Shown here in pieces: positions 1 through 5,412 of a stretch of DNA of 5,412 nucleotides. The stretch is taken from positions 1 through 5,412 of the forward strand of contig JAURGV010000169.1 in the NCBI GenBank assembly GCA_030833605.1. The letters are read 5' to 3'. Within the stretch, counting starts at the first letter, position 1. Every line of letters begins with the position of its first letter. The position numbers and the translations under genes are program-made. The notes under the pieces were generated by a model, which saw nothing but the letters and a program-made list of their open reading frames with translations, was not told the origin of the DNA and did no database searches. The stretch is from Rhodothermales bacterium. Lineage in GTDB: Bacteria; Bacteroidota; Rhodothermia; Rhodothermales; UBA10348.

Positions 1-773
1 AGTTCATAATCCGGTGTAAATTTCCGGACCGCTTCAAATGCTTTGACAGCATTCTCATACTGGCCCAACTGTTCGTACACCTGCCCCAACAAGAACTGCG
101 CTCTACCAGCGACTTGCTTGTCTTTTACATCTTTGATAGAAGAGGACAAATTCTCTGCTGCCAGCTCCCAAAACGAGAGCTTGATGTTCATCTCACCCAA
201 AAGCAGCTTGTATTGACTGGACCACTTCTTATCAACGTTTTCGCTCGCCAAGCCAAGATTCAGCTCTGTTTCGGCTAAATCCAGGGTCCCGCTCGTAATC
301 AGAGACCTTGCCAGCCAAAAAACGGCTTCATCCTTGAGTCCCGAATTCAATTCTATGACTTCGCGAAATTTCTGGGTGGCGCCGACGAAGTTTTCTTGGT
401 AGAAATAAGATTTCCCAATCAATAATAGCGCATCATCCACCCATTTTGAATCCGGGTGATTGCGAAGCAGGTTGGCACTTTTGAGGACCGCATTATCGAA
501 ATCTCGCGATCCTGTTCCTGAAGCTCTTTGGTAGATGGGTAAAAAATAGACCCGGTCTATGACCTCAGAGTTTTTAATGAGATTCTTGTAGCCCTTGTCA
601 AATACTTGCCGAGCGTTGTAAAAGGTGTTGTAGTAGGCCGTAAAATTGTCATAGCGCGTGCTTACAAAGGCAGGCGACTTACAACCAGAAAAACCCAACG
701 AAGCCACCAATATCAAAAGAACGATACTGGATACTCTAACCCCTTGGACGACGCGTGCAGAATTATGACGCAT
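1..773 (-). CDS. TPR-repeat lipoprotein, SprE/PorW-like N-terminus (partial, C-terminus off the left edge)
   Basis: The minus frame is open from an ATG at 771-773 to the window edge, giving 257 residues. Upstream, the frame is closed by TAA at 825-827, and this ATG is the only one that leads straight into a signal sequence. Residues 1-31 have basic N-terminal residues, a hydrophobic stretch (SSIVLLILVASLGF) and a lipobox-like GFSGC, so Cys31 is probably lipidated; Phe at -3 is somewhat non-canonical. An aromatic motif, RYDNFTAYYNTFYNAR, follows at about 40-55. Helical repeats of TPR type lie near 112-145, 148-180 and 222-255. From memory, this aromatic start followed by TPRs recalls the large SprE/PorW lipoproteins of the type IX secretion and gliding system, but that is inference. 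A generic TPR lipoprotein is equally possible. The gene starts 75 bases after pyk on the same strand and may be cotranscribed with it. Confidence 0.5.
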   Translation of the reverse strand, partial: MRHNSARVVQGVRVSSIVLLILVASLGFSGCKSPAFVSTRYDNFTAYYNTFYNARQVFDKGYKNLIKNSEVIDRVYFLPIYQRASGTGSRDFDNAVLKSANLLRNHPDSKWVDDALLLIGKSYFYQENFVGATQKFREVIELNSGLKDEAVFWLARSLITSGTLDLAETELNLGLASENVDKKWSSQYKLLLGEMNIKLSFWELAAENLSSSIKDVKDKQVAGRAQFLLGQVYEQLGQYENAVKAFEAVRKFTPDYE

Positions 774-848
774 GAAAATCACGACAGCAGGTGAATCCGC
801 TTTAATTAATAACGTAGTAGCGGTTTAATAGCTGAGGTATCGACCTTT

Positions 849-2264
849 TTAAAGAATACTTACGTGGAGCATGTTGGTCCTTCCGTTTGCTGGAAGTGGC
901 ATTCCGGCAGTCAAAACAACGGTGTCGCCTGTTTCGGCCAACCCTTCGTTTTTCAGGACCTCATGAACAAGGGCAATTCCCTTGTCTGTATCGGACTGAA
1001 AAGGAATGTAAAATCCTTTTGTTCCCCAGGACAGCGCCAATTGCCCTAAAATCCGACGATCATCGGTGAAGGCATAGACCGGTACGTGGGGTCTGTGCCT
1101 AGCAATATAACGGGCCGTAGATCCAGATGAGGTGAGGCACACGATCGCTTTGGCATTGACTTCATGGGCCATAAAATAGGCTGTTTGAGAGATCGCTTCG
1201 GTTACGGTTGGATTTCCGGTAGAACGAATGCGCGTGATTTGATTCTCAAATAGTACTTTCTCTGCTTCGATAATTACCCGTGCCATGACCTCAACAACCT
1301 TGATGGGATGAGCCCCCATCGCCGTTTCTCCAGAAAGCATCAGCGCATCGCTGCCGTCCAAAACGGCATTGGCCACATCGCTTACTTCGGCACGCGTGGG
1401 TCGCTGATTCTCAATCATGCTTTCCAACATTTGCGTTGCCGTGATGACCGGCTTGGAAGCGCGTCTGGATTTCGAAATGATTCGTTTTTGAGCTGCAGGT
1501 ACCTTAGAAAGCCTCATCTCTATACCCAAGTCGCCTCGCGCCACCATTATTCCATCCGAAATGGCGATAATGTCGTCAATGCAATCAAGCGCCTCTGGTT
1601 TTTCGATTTTTGCGATCACCATGGGCTTGTATGCCGCTTCTTTGAGCAAATTAACAAGCTGTCGTACATCGTCTGGGGCTCGCACAAAGGAAAGGGCGAC
1701 GATGTCTACCCCCATTTTCAAACCGAATTCGAGGTCACGAAGGTCTTTTGTGGTCAGGGCAGGCGTTGACGTCAGAATATTGGGTAGATTTACGCCTTTT
1801 CTAGAAGAAAGATGTCCTCCAACGGTGACTTCTGTAATAACATCTTTGCCGTCAAAACCGGTAACAATGAGCTCCAGGTGGCCGTCGTCTAGCAGGATTT
1901 CACCGCCGATTTTAATGTCGTCGCAAAGGGTTGGGTAACTCACGTAAATACGCTCGCTGGTACCCTCTGCAATGGGCTTAGCCGTTATAATTAATTTTTG
2001 GCCGTCGACCAAATCAACACCACCGTTTTTCATCAACCCTACGCGAAGCTTGGGGCCTTGTAGATCTTGGAGAATGGCAATTTCACGTCCTTCTGCAGCA
2101 GCGGCCTTCCTAATGTTGACGATTAAGCCTTTGTGGTATTCATGGGTCCCGTGGGAAAAATTCAGGCGGGCGACATCCATTCCGGCATTAATTAGGCCAC
2201 GAATGGCTTCTTCTGAAGCTGTAGCAGGGCCGAGAGTACAAACGATCTTAGTTCTTCGCTCCAT
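849..2264 (-). CDS. pyk: Pyruvate kinase, predicted potassium-independent type
   Basis: This cytoplasmic enzyme catalyses the last step of glycolysis, phosphoenolpyruvate plus ADP to pyruvate plus ATP. The 471 residues are full length for the bacterial family. Visible landmarks are the N-terminal RTKIVCTLGPAT, the active-site VARLNFSHG (Arg33, Asn35, Ser37), a B domain at roughly 71-165, KIEKPE (Lys219, Glu221), the metal-binding RGDLGIE (Asp245), TATQMLESM (Thr277), the RPTRAEVSDVANAVLDG signature and an effector-type C-terminal domain from about 350 with TSSGSTAR. At the monovalent-cation site the sequence is DLQGPKLR (67-74), with Leu, Gln and Lys where potassium-dependent enzymes have Thr, Lys and Glu, so potassium independence is predicted. 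The ATG at 2262-2264 starts directly in the conserved N-terminus; only a weak purine-rich AAGAAAG precedes it. A hairpin terminator lies about 70 bases upstream on the same strand, suggesting leader control. Confidence 0.5.
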   Translation of the reverse strand: MERRTKIVCTLGPATASEEAIRGLINAGMDVARLNFSHGTHEYHKGLIVNIRKAAAAEGREIAILQDLQGPKLRVGLMKNGGVDLVDGQKLIITAKPIAEGTSERIYVSYPTLCDDIKIGGEILLDDGHLELIVTGFDGKDVITEVTVGGHLSSRKGVNLPNILTSTPALTTKDLRDLEFGLKMGVDIVALSFVRAPDDVRQLVNLLKEAAYKPMVIAKIEKPEALDCIDDIIAISDGIMVARGDLGIEMRLSKVPAAQKRIISKSRRASKPVITATQMLESMIENQRPTRAEVSDVANAVLDGSDALMLSGETAMGAHPIKVVEVMARVIIEAEKVLFENQITRIRSTGNPTVTEAISQTAYFMAHEVNAKAIVCLTSSGSTARYIARHRPHVPVYAFTDDRRILGQLALSWGTKGFYIPFQSDTDKGIALVHEVLKNEGLAETGDTVVLTAGMPLPANGRTNMLHVSIL

Positions 2265-2336
2265 AAGGGGCTTTCTTTTACCAACGATGAGTGGTTACTG
2301 GGGTTGGGAAAGATACCGCTTTTTTTAGGAATGGAT

Positions 2337-2379
2337 AAAAAAAAAGACCCTCACAGAGCACAACATCTGTGAAGGTCTT
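2337..2379 (-). terminator. Intrinsic terminator upstream of pyk
   Basis: On the minus strand, the arm at 2379-2366 (AAGACCUUCACAGA) pairs with the arm at 2357-2344 (UCUGUGAGGGUCUU) around an 8-base loop, giving 14 pairs including one G-U. A run of nine U residues overlaps the end of the stem (2345-2337). The plus strand has an A-C mismatch and no trailing T run, so the signal is directional. It ends a minus-strand transcript that starts before pyk: either a small RNA or a pyk leader subject to attenuation. It cannot serve the Rrf2 gene, which reads away from it. Confidence 0.5.
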
Positions 2380-2407
2380 AAAGATTGTCTCCCTCTCGCT
2401 TGAAAAT

Positions 2408-2486
2408 CGTAGCCACACATCATTTCGAAACGATAGACAACAGGCACCTAGGACGTAGTCGCGTAGGCACCTGTGTGTGGTGTACG
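2408..2486 (-). ncRNA. Candidate structured RNA: three-way junction in the pyk leader or a standalone small RNA
   Basis: Read on the minus strand, the segment folds into three stems. The closing stem pairs CGUA (2486-2483) with UACG (2411-2408) and CCACACA (2480-2474) with UGUGUGG (2419-2413). A 10-bp hairpin pairs CAGGUGCCUA (2473-2464) with UAGGUGCCUG (2450-2441), with GAC/GUC pairing inside its loop. A small hairpin, AUCGUU-UCGA-AAUGAU, spans 2434-2419. The 10-bp stem contains two G-U pairs and the small hairpin one; on the plus strand these become A-C mismatches, so the minus strand is the likely RNA. An intrinsic terminator follows at 2337-2379. I do not recognise a known family: the conserved cores of 6S, SRP RNA, the hammerhead and the common riboswitches are not seen. 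The 5' end is not defined. The fold is read directly; its function is inference. Confidence 0.5.
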
Positions 2487-2577
2487 GAACGCTAAAGAAT
2501 AGTTGCAAAAGAAAACCCGTTTTAAGACAAGGATATCTTTTTTGTTTATATTCAATAAAAGGCAAATCAAAAATTAA

Positions 2578-3030
2578 ATGTTACTGTCAAAAACTTCTGA
2601 GTACGGAATTCGAGCCATGCTCCATTTGGCTGGAGTAGGTGGAGATGAGTATGTCTCTGTTAAAAAGATCAGCGAGACCCTAGATATCTCGTTTCACTTT
2701 TTGACTAAAATATTTCAACAACTGGCGAAATCAGGGCTTATTGATTCCTACCGCGGTCCAAATGGAGGCGTCCGCATTAGCGGCAGCGCCAGTAAAATCA
2801 CGGTTAGGGCCGTTGTTGGCGCTTTAGACGGGGAGGATTTGTTCTCTAAGTGCGTTTTGGGTTTACCCGGATGCACAAAAGATCATCCGTGCCCGCTGCA
2901 TGAGCATTGGATCAAGTCCCGCTCGGCAATTGAACAAATGATGAGTGAAAAAACGCTGGAAGATGTGGGCGCCGATTTGCGCGCTGGGGGCTACCGGTTG
3001 AAAGCTGGAGCGCTGTGGTCTGAAGATTAA
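2578..3030 (+). CDS. Rrf2-family transcriptional regulator with a three-cysteine Fe-S type motif
   Basis: This 150-residue DNA-binding protein has the usual length and layout of the Rrf2 family. It opens with the canonical MLLSKTSEYGIRAMLHLA. A winged helix-turn-helix covers about 25-68, including ISFHFLTKIFQQLAKSGLI and the wing motif RGPNGG (59-64). Three cysteines follow at 92, 99 and 105 (C-x6-C-x5-C, within KCVLGLPGCTKDHPC), matching the cluster-ligand region of IscR and NsrR. By family knowledge such proteins bind an Fe-S cluster and sense nitric oxide, iron-sulfur status or redox state; which signal applies here cannot be read from the sequence. The ATG at 2578 fits the family start exactly, and the upstream AT-rich sequence has no clear Shine-Dalgarno. 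It converges on a cytochrome gene pair, which is a plausible target, and is divergent from pyk. Confidence 0.5.
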   Translation: MLLSKTSEYGIRAMLHLAGVGGDEYVSVKKISETLDISFHFLTKIFQQLAKSGLIDSYRGPNGGVRISGSASKITVRAVVGALDGEDLFSKCVLGLPGCTKDHPCPLHEHWIKSRSAIEQMMSEKTLEDVGADLRAGGYRLKAGALWSED

Positions 3031-3085
3031 TATTGGGCCAGAGTGTTAGGCGCCGAACAGCTGGGCGCACATACGATAAGGGCAT

Positions 3086-3124
3086 AAAAAAGTGGGCGGG
3101 CATCCATATGGATGCCCGCCCACT
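3086..3124 (-). terminator. Perfect palindromic terminator after the cytochrome c gene
   Basis: Bases 3091-3124 form a perfect 34-base palindrome: AGTGGGCGGGCATCC, then ATAT, then its exact complement. On the minus strand it is followed by a run of six U residues ending at 3086, the classic form of an intrinsic terminator, and it lies 37 bases past the cytochrome c stop codon. It is also between the convergent Rrf2 gene and the cytochrome, so the hairpin may slow plus-strand transcripts, but that direction has no T run. Confidence 0.5.
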
Positions 3125-3160
3125 CAATATCCTAGCTTAGCTATACGTTAACCTTTCGGA

Positions 3161-3622
3161 TTAACCTTCACCACGCAAGTACTCAACGATAGCGCGAGCT
3201 TCAGCTTCTTCAATTCCTAAAGGAATCATAGGAACAGCATACTCAGCCAACATTGCTTGCGCATCTGGATGGCTTTCTAGCATTTCGGTTGGGTTTAGAA
3301 TCATGTTGATCACGTAAACAGGTGAACGACGATCCAATACACCAGCCAACGCCGGACCAATTACTTTGGTATCCATTGCATGGCAAGCAGAACATTTATC
3401 GCCAAAAGCCGCTTGTCCTGTCGCTGCCAATGCCGCGTCATAGGCTCCCAATTCCAATTCGGTTACTGGACCGATCTGTGCTTCCATGGAAACATCAGAG
3501 GTCATCGTCATAGTTGAGTCGGTGGCAGCAGATTCTGTGTTTTCGGTGTTTTCTCCACCGCAAGCGGAGATGCCGAGTCCAATTAAAACAAATAGGACTA
3601 GGTATAGTCTGGCGATTTGCAT
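3161..3622 (-). CDS. Monohaem c-type cytochrome, lipoprotein
   Basis: The 153-residue product is probably a small electron carrier anchored by lipid in the periplasm. The signal peptide (MQIARLYLVLFVLIGLGISAC) ends in a lipobox with Cys21. A low-complexity linker rich in Thr, Ser, Glu and Met covers about 22-55. The class I cytochrome c fold then has one haem site, CSACH (77-81), the usual IGPAL after the haem, and a likely axial Met132 in AVPMIP, with the closing helix AEARAIVEYLR. The stretch RRSPVYVINMILNPTEM resembles, from memory, cytochromes found beside nosZ in Bacteroidota nitrous-oxide-reductase clusters; no nos gene is visible, so that link is inference. It lies 152 bases after the multihaem cytochrome gene on the same strand, with no terminator seen between them, and is closed by a strong terminator. 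Confidence 0.5.
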   Translation of the reverse strand: MQIARLYLVLFVLIGLGISACGGENTENTESAATDSTMTMTSDVSMEAQIGPVTELELGAYDAALAATGQAAFGDKCSACHAMDTKVIGPALAGVLDRRSPVYVINMILNPTEMLESHPDAQAMLAEYAVPMIPLGIEEAEARAIVEYLRGEG

Positions 3623-3774
3623 TCGCTAAGGCCTCAAATATCGATTAAAAGTTGTGGTTATGCTGCATCAAACCAACGGCACATCCGGATTTGACGAGCA
3701 ATCACCCAATTTCCAGCGATTTCAAGAAACGATCAATGGTCTTGCTCCATACTCTTCAATAATTCCACTTGGCT

Positions 3775-5412
3775 TCACGGATTCAACATATTCCAAACTC
3801 GCGCATATTCGCCATTTCCTGGATAAAGGCGAATCAATTTGGCAACGATTGGGCGTGCTTCTTCTTCCCGATTCGTATTCAGAAATAGCGATGCTAAATT
3901 CGCCATGGCGAGTTCTAAGTCTGGGCTTAACGCCAAAGCGGCTTTAAAATCTGCTTCTGCACCACTAAAATCGTTTAGATAGAGACGAGCGAAGCCGCGG
4001 TTGTTGAGTCCCGTTTCAAATTTGGGGTTGAGTAGAAGAAGCGAATCGTATAAAGCAAGGGCTTCCTCGGGACGCCCCGCCTGGGTTAGCGCAACCCCCA
4101 GTTTATCCATAAAGCGCAAATGGGTTGGCAGAAGGTTGACCGCCCTTTGATACCAAGAAACGGCCGCATTATAATCGGCTACGGCGCCAAAGGCTTCGCC
4201 GATTCGGTAGAAGGTCCATGCGTCGGTAGGCAGGGATGAAAACGGAGAAGACACCCGCCGAATAGACTCGTAATCGTTTTCAAGGTGCCACAATCGAATC
4301 CAGGATTGAGTTAACGCTTGAGCGTCTTGCGTTGTCCCTTTATTCTGACTTTGGGCCTTTTGCAAATAGACCTTGGCCGAATCCAGCATTCCCGGTCGGT
4401 CCGTAAATTGCTCGTAATAGGTCAAAAAGCCATCGGCTAACGTTTTTGAGTCAGGTTTTGGGTCGATAAACGATGCCAGACGTAAAAAAGCGGTTTGATC
4501 GGCGGCTTGTTTTTCTGACAACCGGTCGGGTACCCGTATATAATGGTCCGTGATTCGAATGTGAGGAATATCCGTGGAAGGCGATTTCGGTAAGTGACAC
4601 GACGCGCAGGCTGCGGTGTTCGAGCCCGATACGACCCCAGGATCAGTACAAATAACGCCCGTTATACCTTTCTGGAGGGCATTTTCATGGCAATTGGTAC
4701 ATGCCGCCGATTTCAATTCCAGAGGCGTCTCTTCTACCGGTAGGTGGGGATCATGGCAGGTTAGACAGGTCATGGGTTCTAATCCTTTTGAAGGGTCCCA
4801 AGACGCCTGATAACAAGCACTCATCGCTAATCGATCCGGATGAGATGCCATTATAAAATGAGAGGTGGAGTCCGGTTGGCGTGGCCAAAACACGTTCTCG
4901 TGGGTCGAAAGGGGCTTGCCTGGTCTCCAATCCAATGGCGATTGGCCCGTCGCGAATACGGAAGCTCCTTGCATGTGGCATCGTTTACACACATCCAATT
5001 GCAATCCGGGCGACAATTTTCCAGGGTTCACGATGGAAAAATCCACTTCCGAAACCGTGTTGACTATGATTCCCGCCTTTTTTTCGGCCACATGAATGGA
5101 TCCAGGGCCGTGGCATTTCTCGCAATCGATGCCTGCGGGCACGTTTTCAAAGCGATTTTCCGAACCTTGATCGAATGTGGGTTGCGCGTTGTGGCAAGCC
5201 ATGCATTCGTCGGTTATTACCCGTCCAAAACGGTAATTATTGCCACTTTTTTGGAATTTGGGCGCCAATCCCCACTTCGCATCTTGCGCATACCAGGTCA
5301 CGGGGATTTGATAGAGGAAACCATTTTCATCGTAGATATGGGAATTGGTGTGCTGCCCTGAGCCCACAATGAAATCGATTTTTTCAACCCGTAAGTGGAC
5401 GGTATCCGCGCC
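3775..5412 (-). CDS. Multihaem c-type cytochrome with C-terminal TPR repeats (partial, N-terminus off the right edge)
   Basis: The minus frame is open from the window edge to a TGA at 3775-3777, giving 545 residues in view. A GTG at 5365-5367 could be taken as a start, but the frame continues upstream without a stop and reads as family-like protein (VHLRVEKIDFIVGSGQHT), so the true N-terminus, with its signal peptide and perhaps more haem sites, lies outside. Counting from the edge, six CXXCH haem motifs lie at 70 (CMACH), 97 (CEKCH), 142 (CKRCH), 216 (CLTCH), 238 (CTNCH) and 269 (CASCH). Extra histidines such as ITDHYI may act as distal ligands. From about 398 to 534 there are four TPR repeats, ending the protein. 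The haem part resembles the cytochrome c554-like periplasmic group. The role is probably electron transfer or a multihaem reductase; the substrate is unknown. It is likely cotranscribed with the downstream monohaem cytochrome. Confidence 0.5.
   Translation of the reverse strand, partial: GADTVHLRVEKIDFIVGSGQHTNSHIYDENGFLYQIPVTWYAQDAKWGLAPKFQKSGNNYRFGRVITDECMACHNAQPTFDQGSENRFENVPAGIDCEKCHGPGSIHVAEKKAGIIVNTVSEVDFSIVNPGKLSPGLQLDVCKRCHMQGASVFATGQSPLDWRPGKPLSTHENVFWPRQPDSTSHFIMASHPDRLAMSACYQASWDPSKGLEPMTCLTCHDPHLPVEETPLELKSAACTNCHENALQKGITGVICTDPGVVSGSNTAACASCHLPKSPSTDIPHIRITDHYIRVPDRLSEKQAADQTAFLRLASFIDPKPDSKTLADGFLTYYEQFTDRPGMLDSAKVYLQKAQSQNKGTTQDAQALTQSWIRLWHLENDYESIRRVSSPFSSLPTDAWTFYRIGEAFGAVADYNAAVSWYQRAVNLLPTHLRFMDKLGVALTQAGRPEEALALYDSLLLLNPKFETGLNNRGFARLYLNDFSGAEADFKAALALSPDLELAMANLASLFLNTNREEEARPIVAKLIRLYPGNGEYARVWNMLNP

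Larger units (their letters stand above)
2265..2577. other. Long intergenic region between divergent pyk and the Rrf2 gene
   Basis: This 313-base stretch has no credible protein gene. Going leftward on the minus strand it holds an AT-rich zone next to the Rrf2 start (about 2500-2577), a folded RNA element (2408-2486), a purine-rich linker (2380-2407), an intrinsic terminator (2337-2379) and about 70 bases leading to the pyk start. The AT-rich zone should contain promoters for both directions. I could not find a convincing Bacteroidota-type pair (TTG near -33 plus TAnnTTTG near -7) on either strand. TATCTTTC at 2308-2315 on the minus strand is one base from the -7 consensus but has no matching upstream element. 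Confidence 0.5.

Noticed and set aside
797..823. Inverted repeat CCGCT/AGCGG between pyk and the TPR lipoprotein gene
   Set aside because: Only five base pairs with a 17-base loop and no T run; too weak to call a terminator.
1308..1938. Plus-strand open frames inside pyk (1308-1769 and 1561-1938)
   Set aside because: They are antisense shadows of the strongly conserved pyruvate kinase coding sequence.
2325..2423. Minus-strand 32-codon frame (starting MMCGYDFQ) beginning inside the folded RNA, a possible leader peptide
   Set aside because: No ribosome-binding sequence precedes it, it shows no run of regulatory codons, and its phenylalanine run is only the terminator U tract translated.
2337..2520. 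6S RNA, SRP RNA, hammerhead or a common riboswitch as the identity of the structured RNA
   Set aside because: The closing stem abuts the 10-bp hairpin with no 5' bubble as 6S would need, the SRP loop sequence and the hammerhead CUGAUGA core are absent, and no known riboswitch core motif was recognised.
2278..2565. Minus-strand open frame of 95 codons across the pyk-Rrf2 gap
   Set aside because: It runs straight through the structured RNA and the terminator hairpin, has a composition unlike a real protein and no family resemblance.
3721..3736. FNR/NnrR-like box between the two cytochrome genes
   Set aside because: Only one half-site (ATCAA) matches; the opposite half does not fit TTGAT at the required spacing.
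3654..3947. Plus-strand 97-codon frame spanning the cytochrome intergenic gap
   Set aside because: More than half lies antisense to the TPR coding region of the cytochrome, and it has no recognisable features.
5365..5367. GTG as the start codon of the multihaem cytochrome
   Set aside because: The frame continues to the window edge with no stop and plausible protein sequence, and starting here would leave no signal peptide for a protein that must be exported for haem attachment.
4616..5372. Several plus-strand open frames opposite the multihaem cytochrome
   Set aside because: They lie antisense to the haem-motif coding region, have no recognisable domains, and overlap each other in different frames.

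Overview
The window looks like part of a chromosome from the Bacteroidota or a related lineage (Balneolota/Rhodothermota-like). The evidence is moderate: a TPR lipoprotein with an aromatic, SprE/PorW-like N-terminus, an Rrf2 regulator and a monohaem cytochrome lipoprotein of types I associate with this group, starts without strong Shine-Dalgarno sequences, and mid-range base composition. There are five protein genes, and four of them read on the minus strand.

Left part (1-2264, minus): a pyruvate kinase gene (pyk, 849-2264) is followed 75 bases downstream by a TPR-repeat lipoprotein gene that runs off the left edge. I see no convincing terminator between them, so they may share a transcript. 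The kinase carries the Leu-Gln-Lys signature of potassium-independent enzymes.

Middle (2265-2577): this 313-base gap between pyk and the divergent Rrf2 gene holds the least explained signal in the window. On the minus strand it encodes a compact three-way-junction fold (2408-2486), then a strong intrinsic terminator (2337-2379) placed about 70 bases before the pyk start codon. Three stems have G-U pairs on the minus strand that become A-C mismatches on the plus strand, so the structure belongs to a minus-strand RNA. An upstream 8-base segment could pair with the 5' arm of the terminator, which fits a terminator/antiterminator switch. The region is either a separate small RNA or a riboswitch-like leader controlling pyk.

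Right part (2578-5412): an Rrf2-family regulator with three cysteines in the Fe-S ligand region reads rightward and converges on a two-gene minus-strand unit. That unit is a multihaem c-type cytochrome with C-terminal TPR repeats (partial, running off the right edge), then a monohaem cytochrome c lipoprotein, closed by a perfect 34-base palindromic terminator. The two cytochromes could form a periplasmic electron-transfer module. The monohaem protein resembles cytochromes found with nitrous-oxide-reductase clusters, and an Fe-S Rrf2 protein next door would suit nitrogen-oxide or redox control, but no nos or nir gene is in the window.
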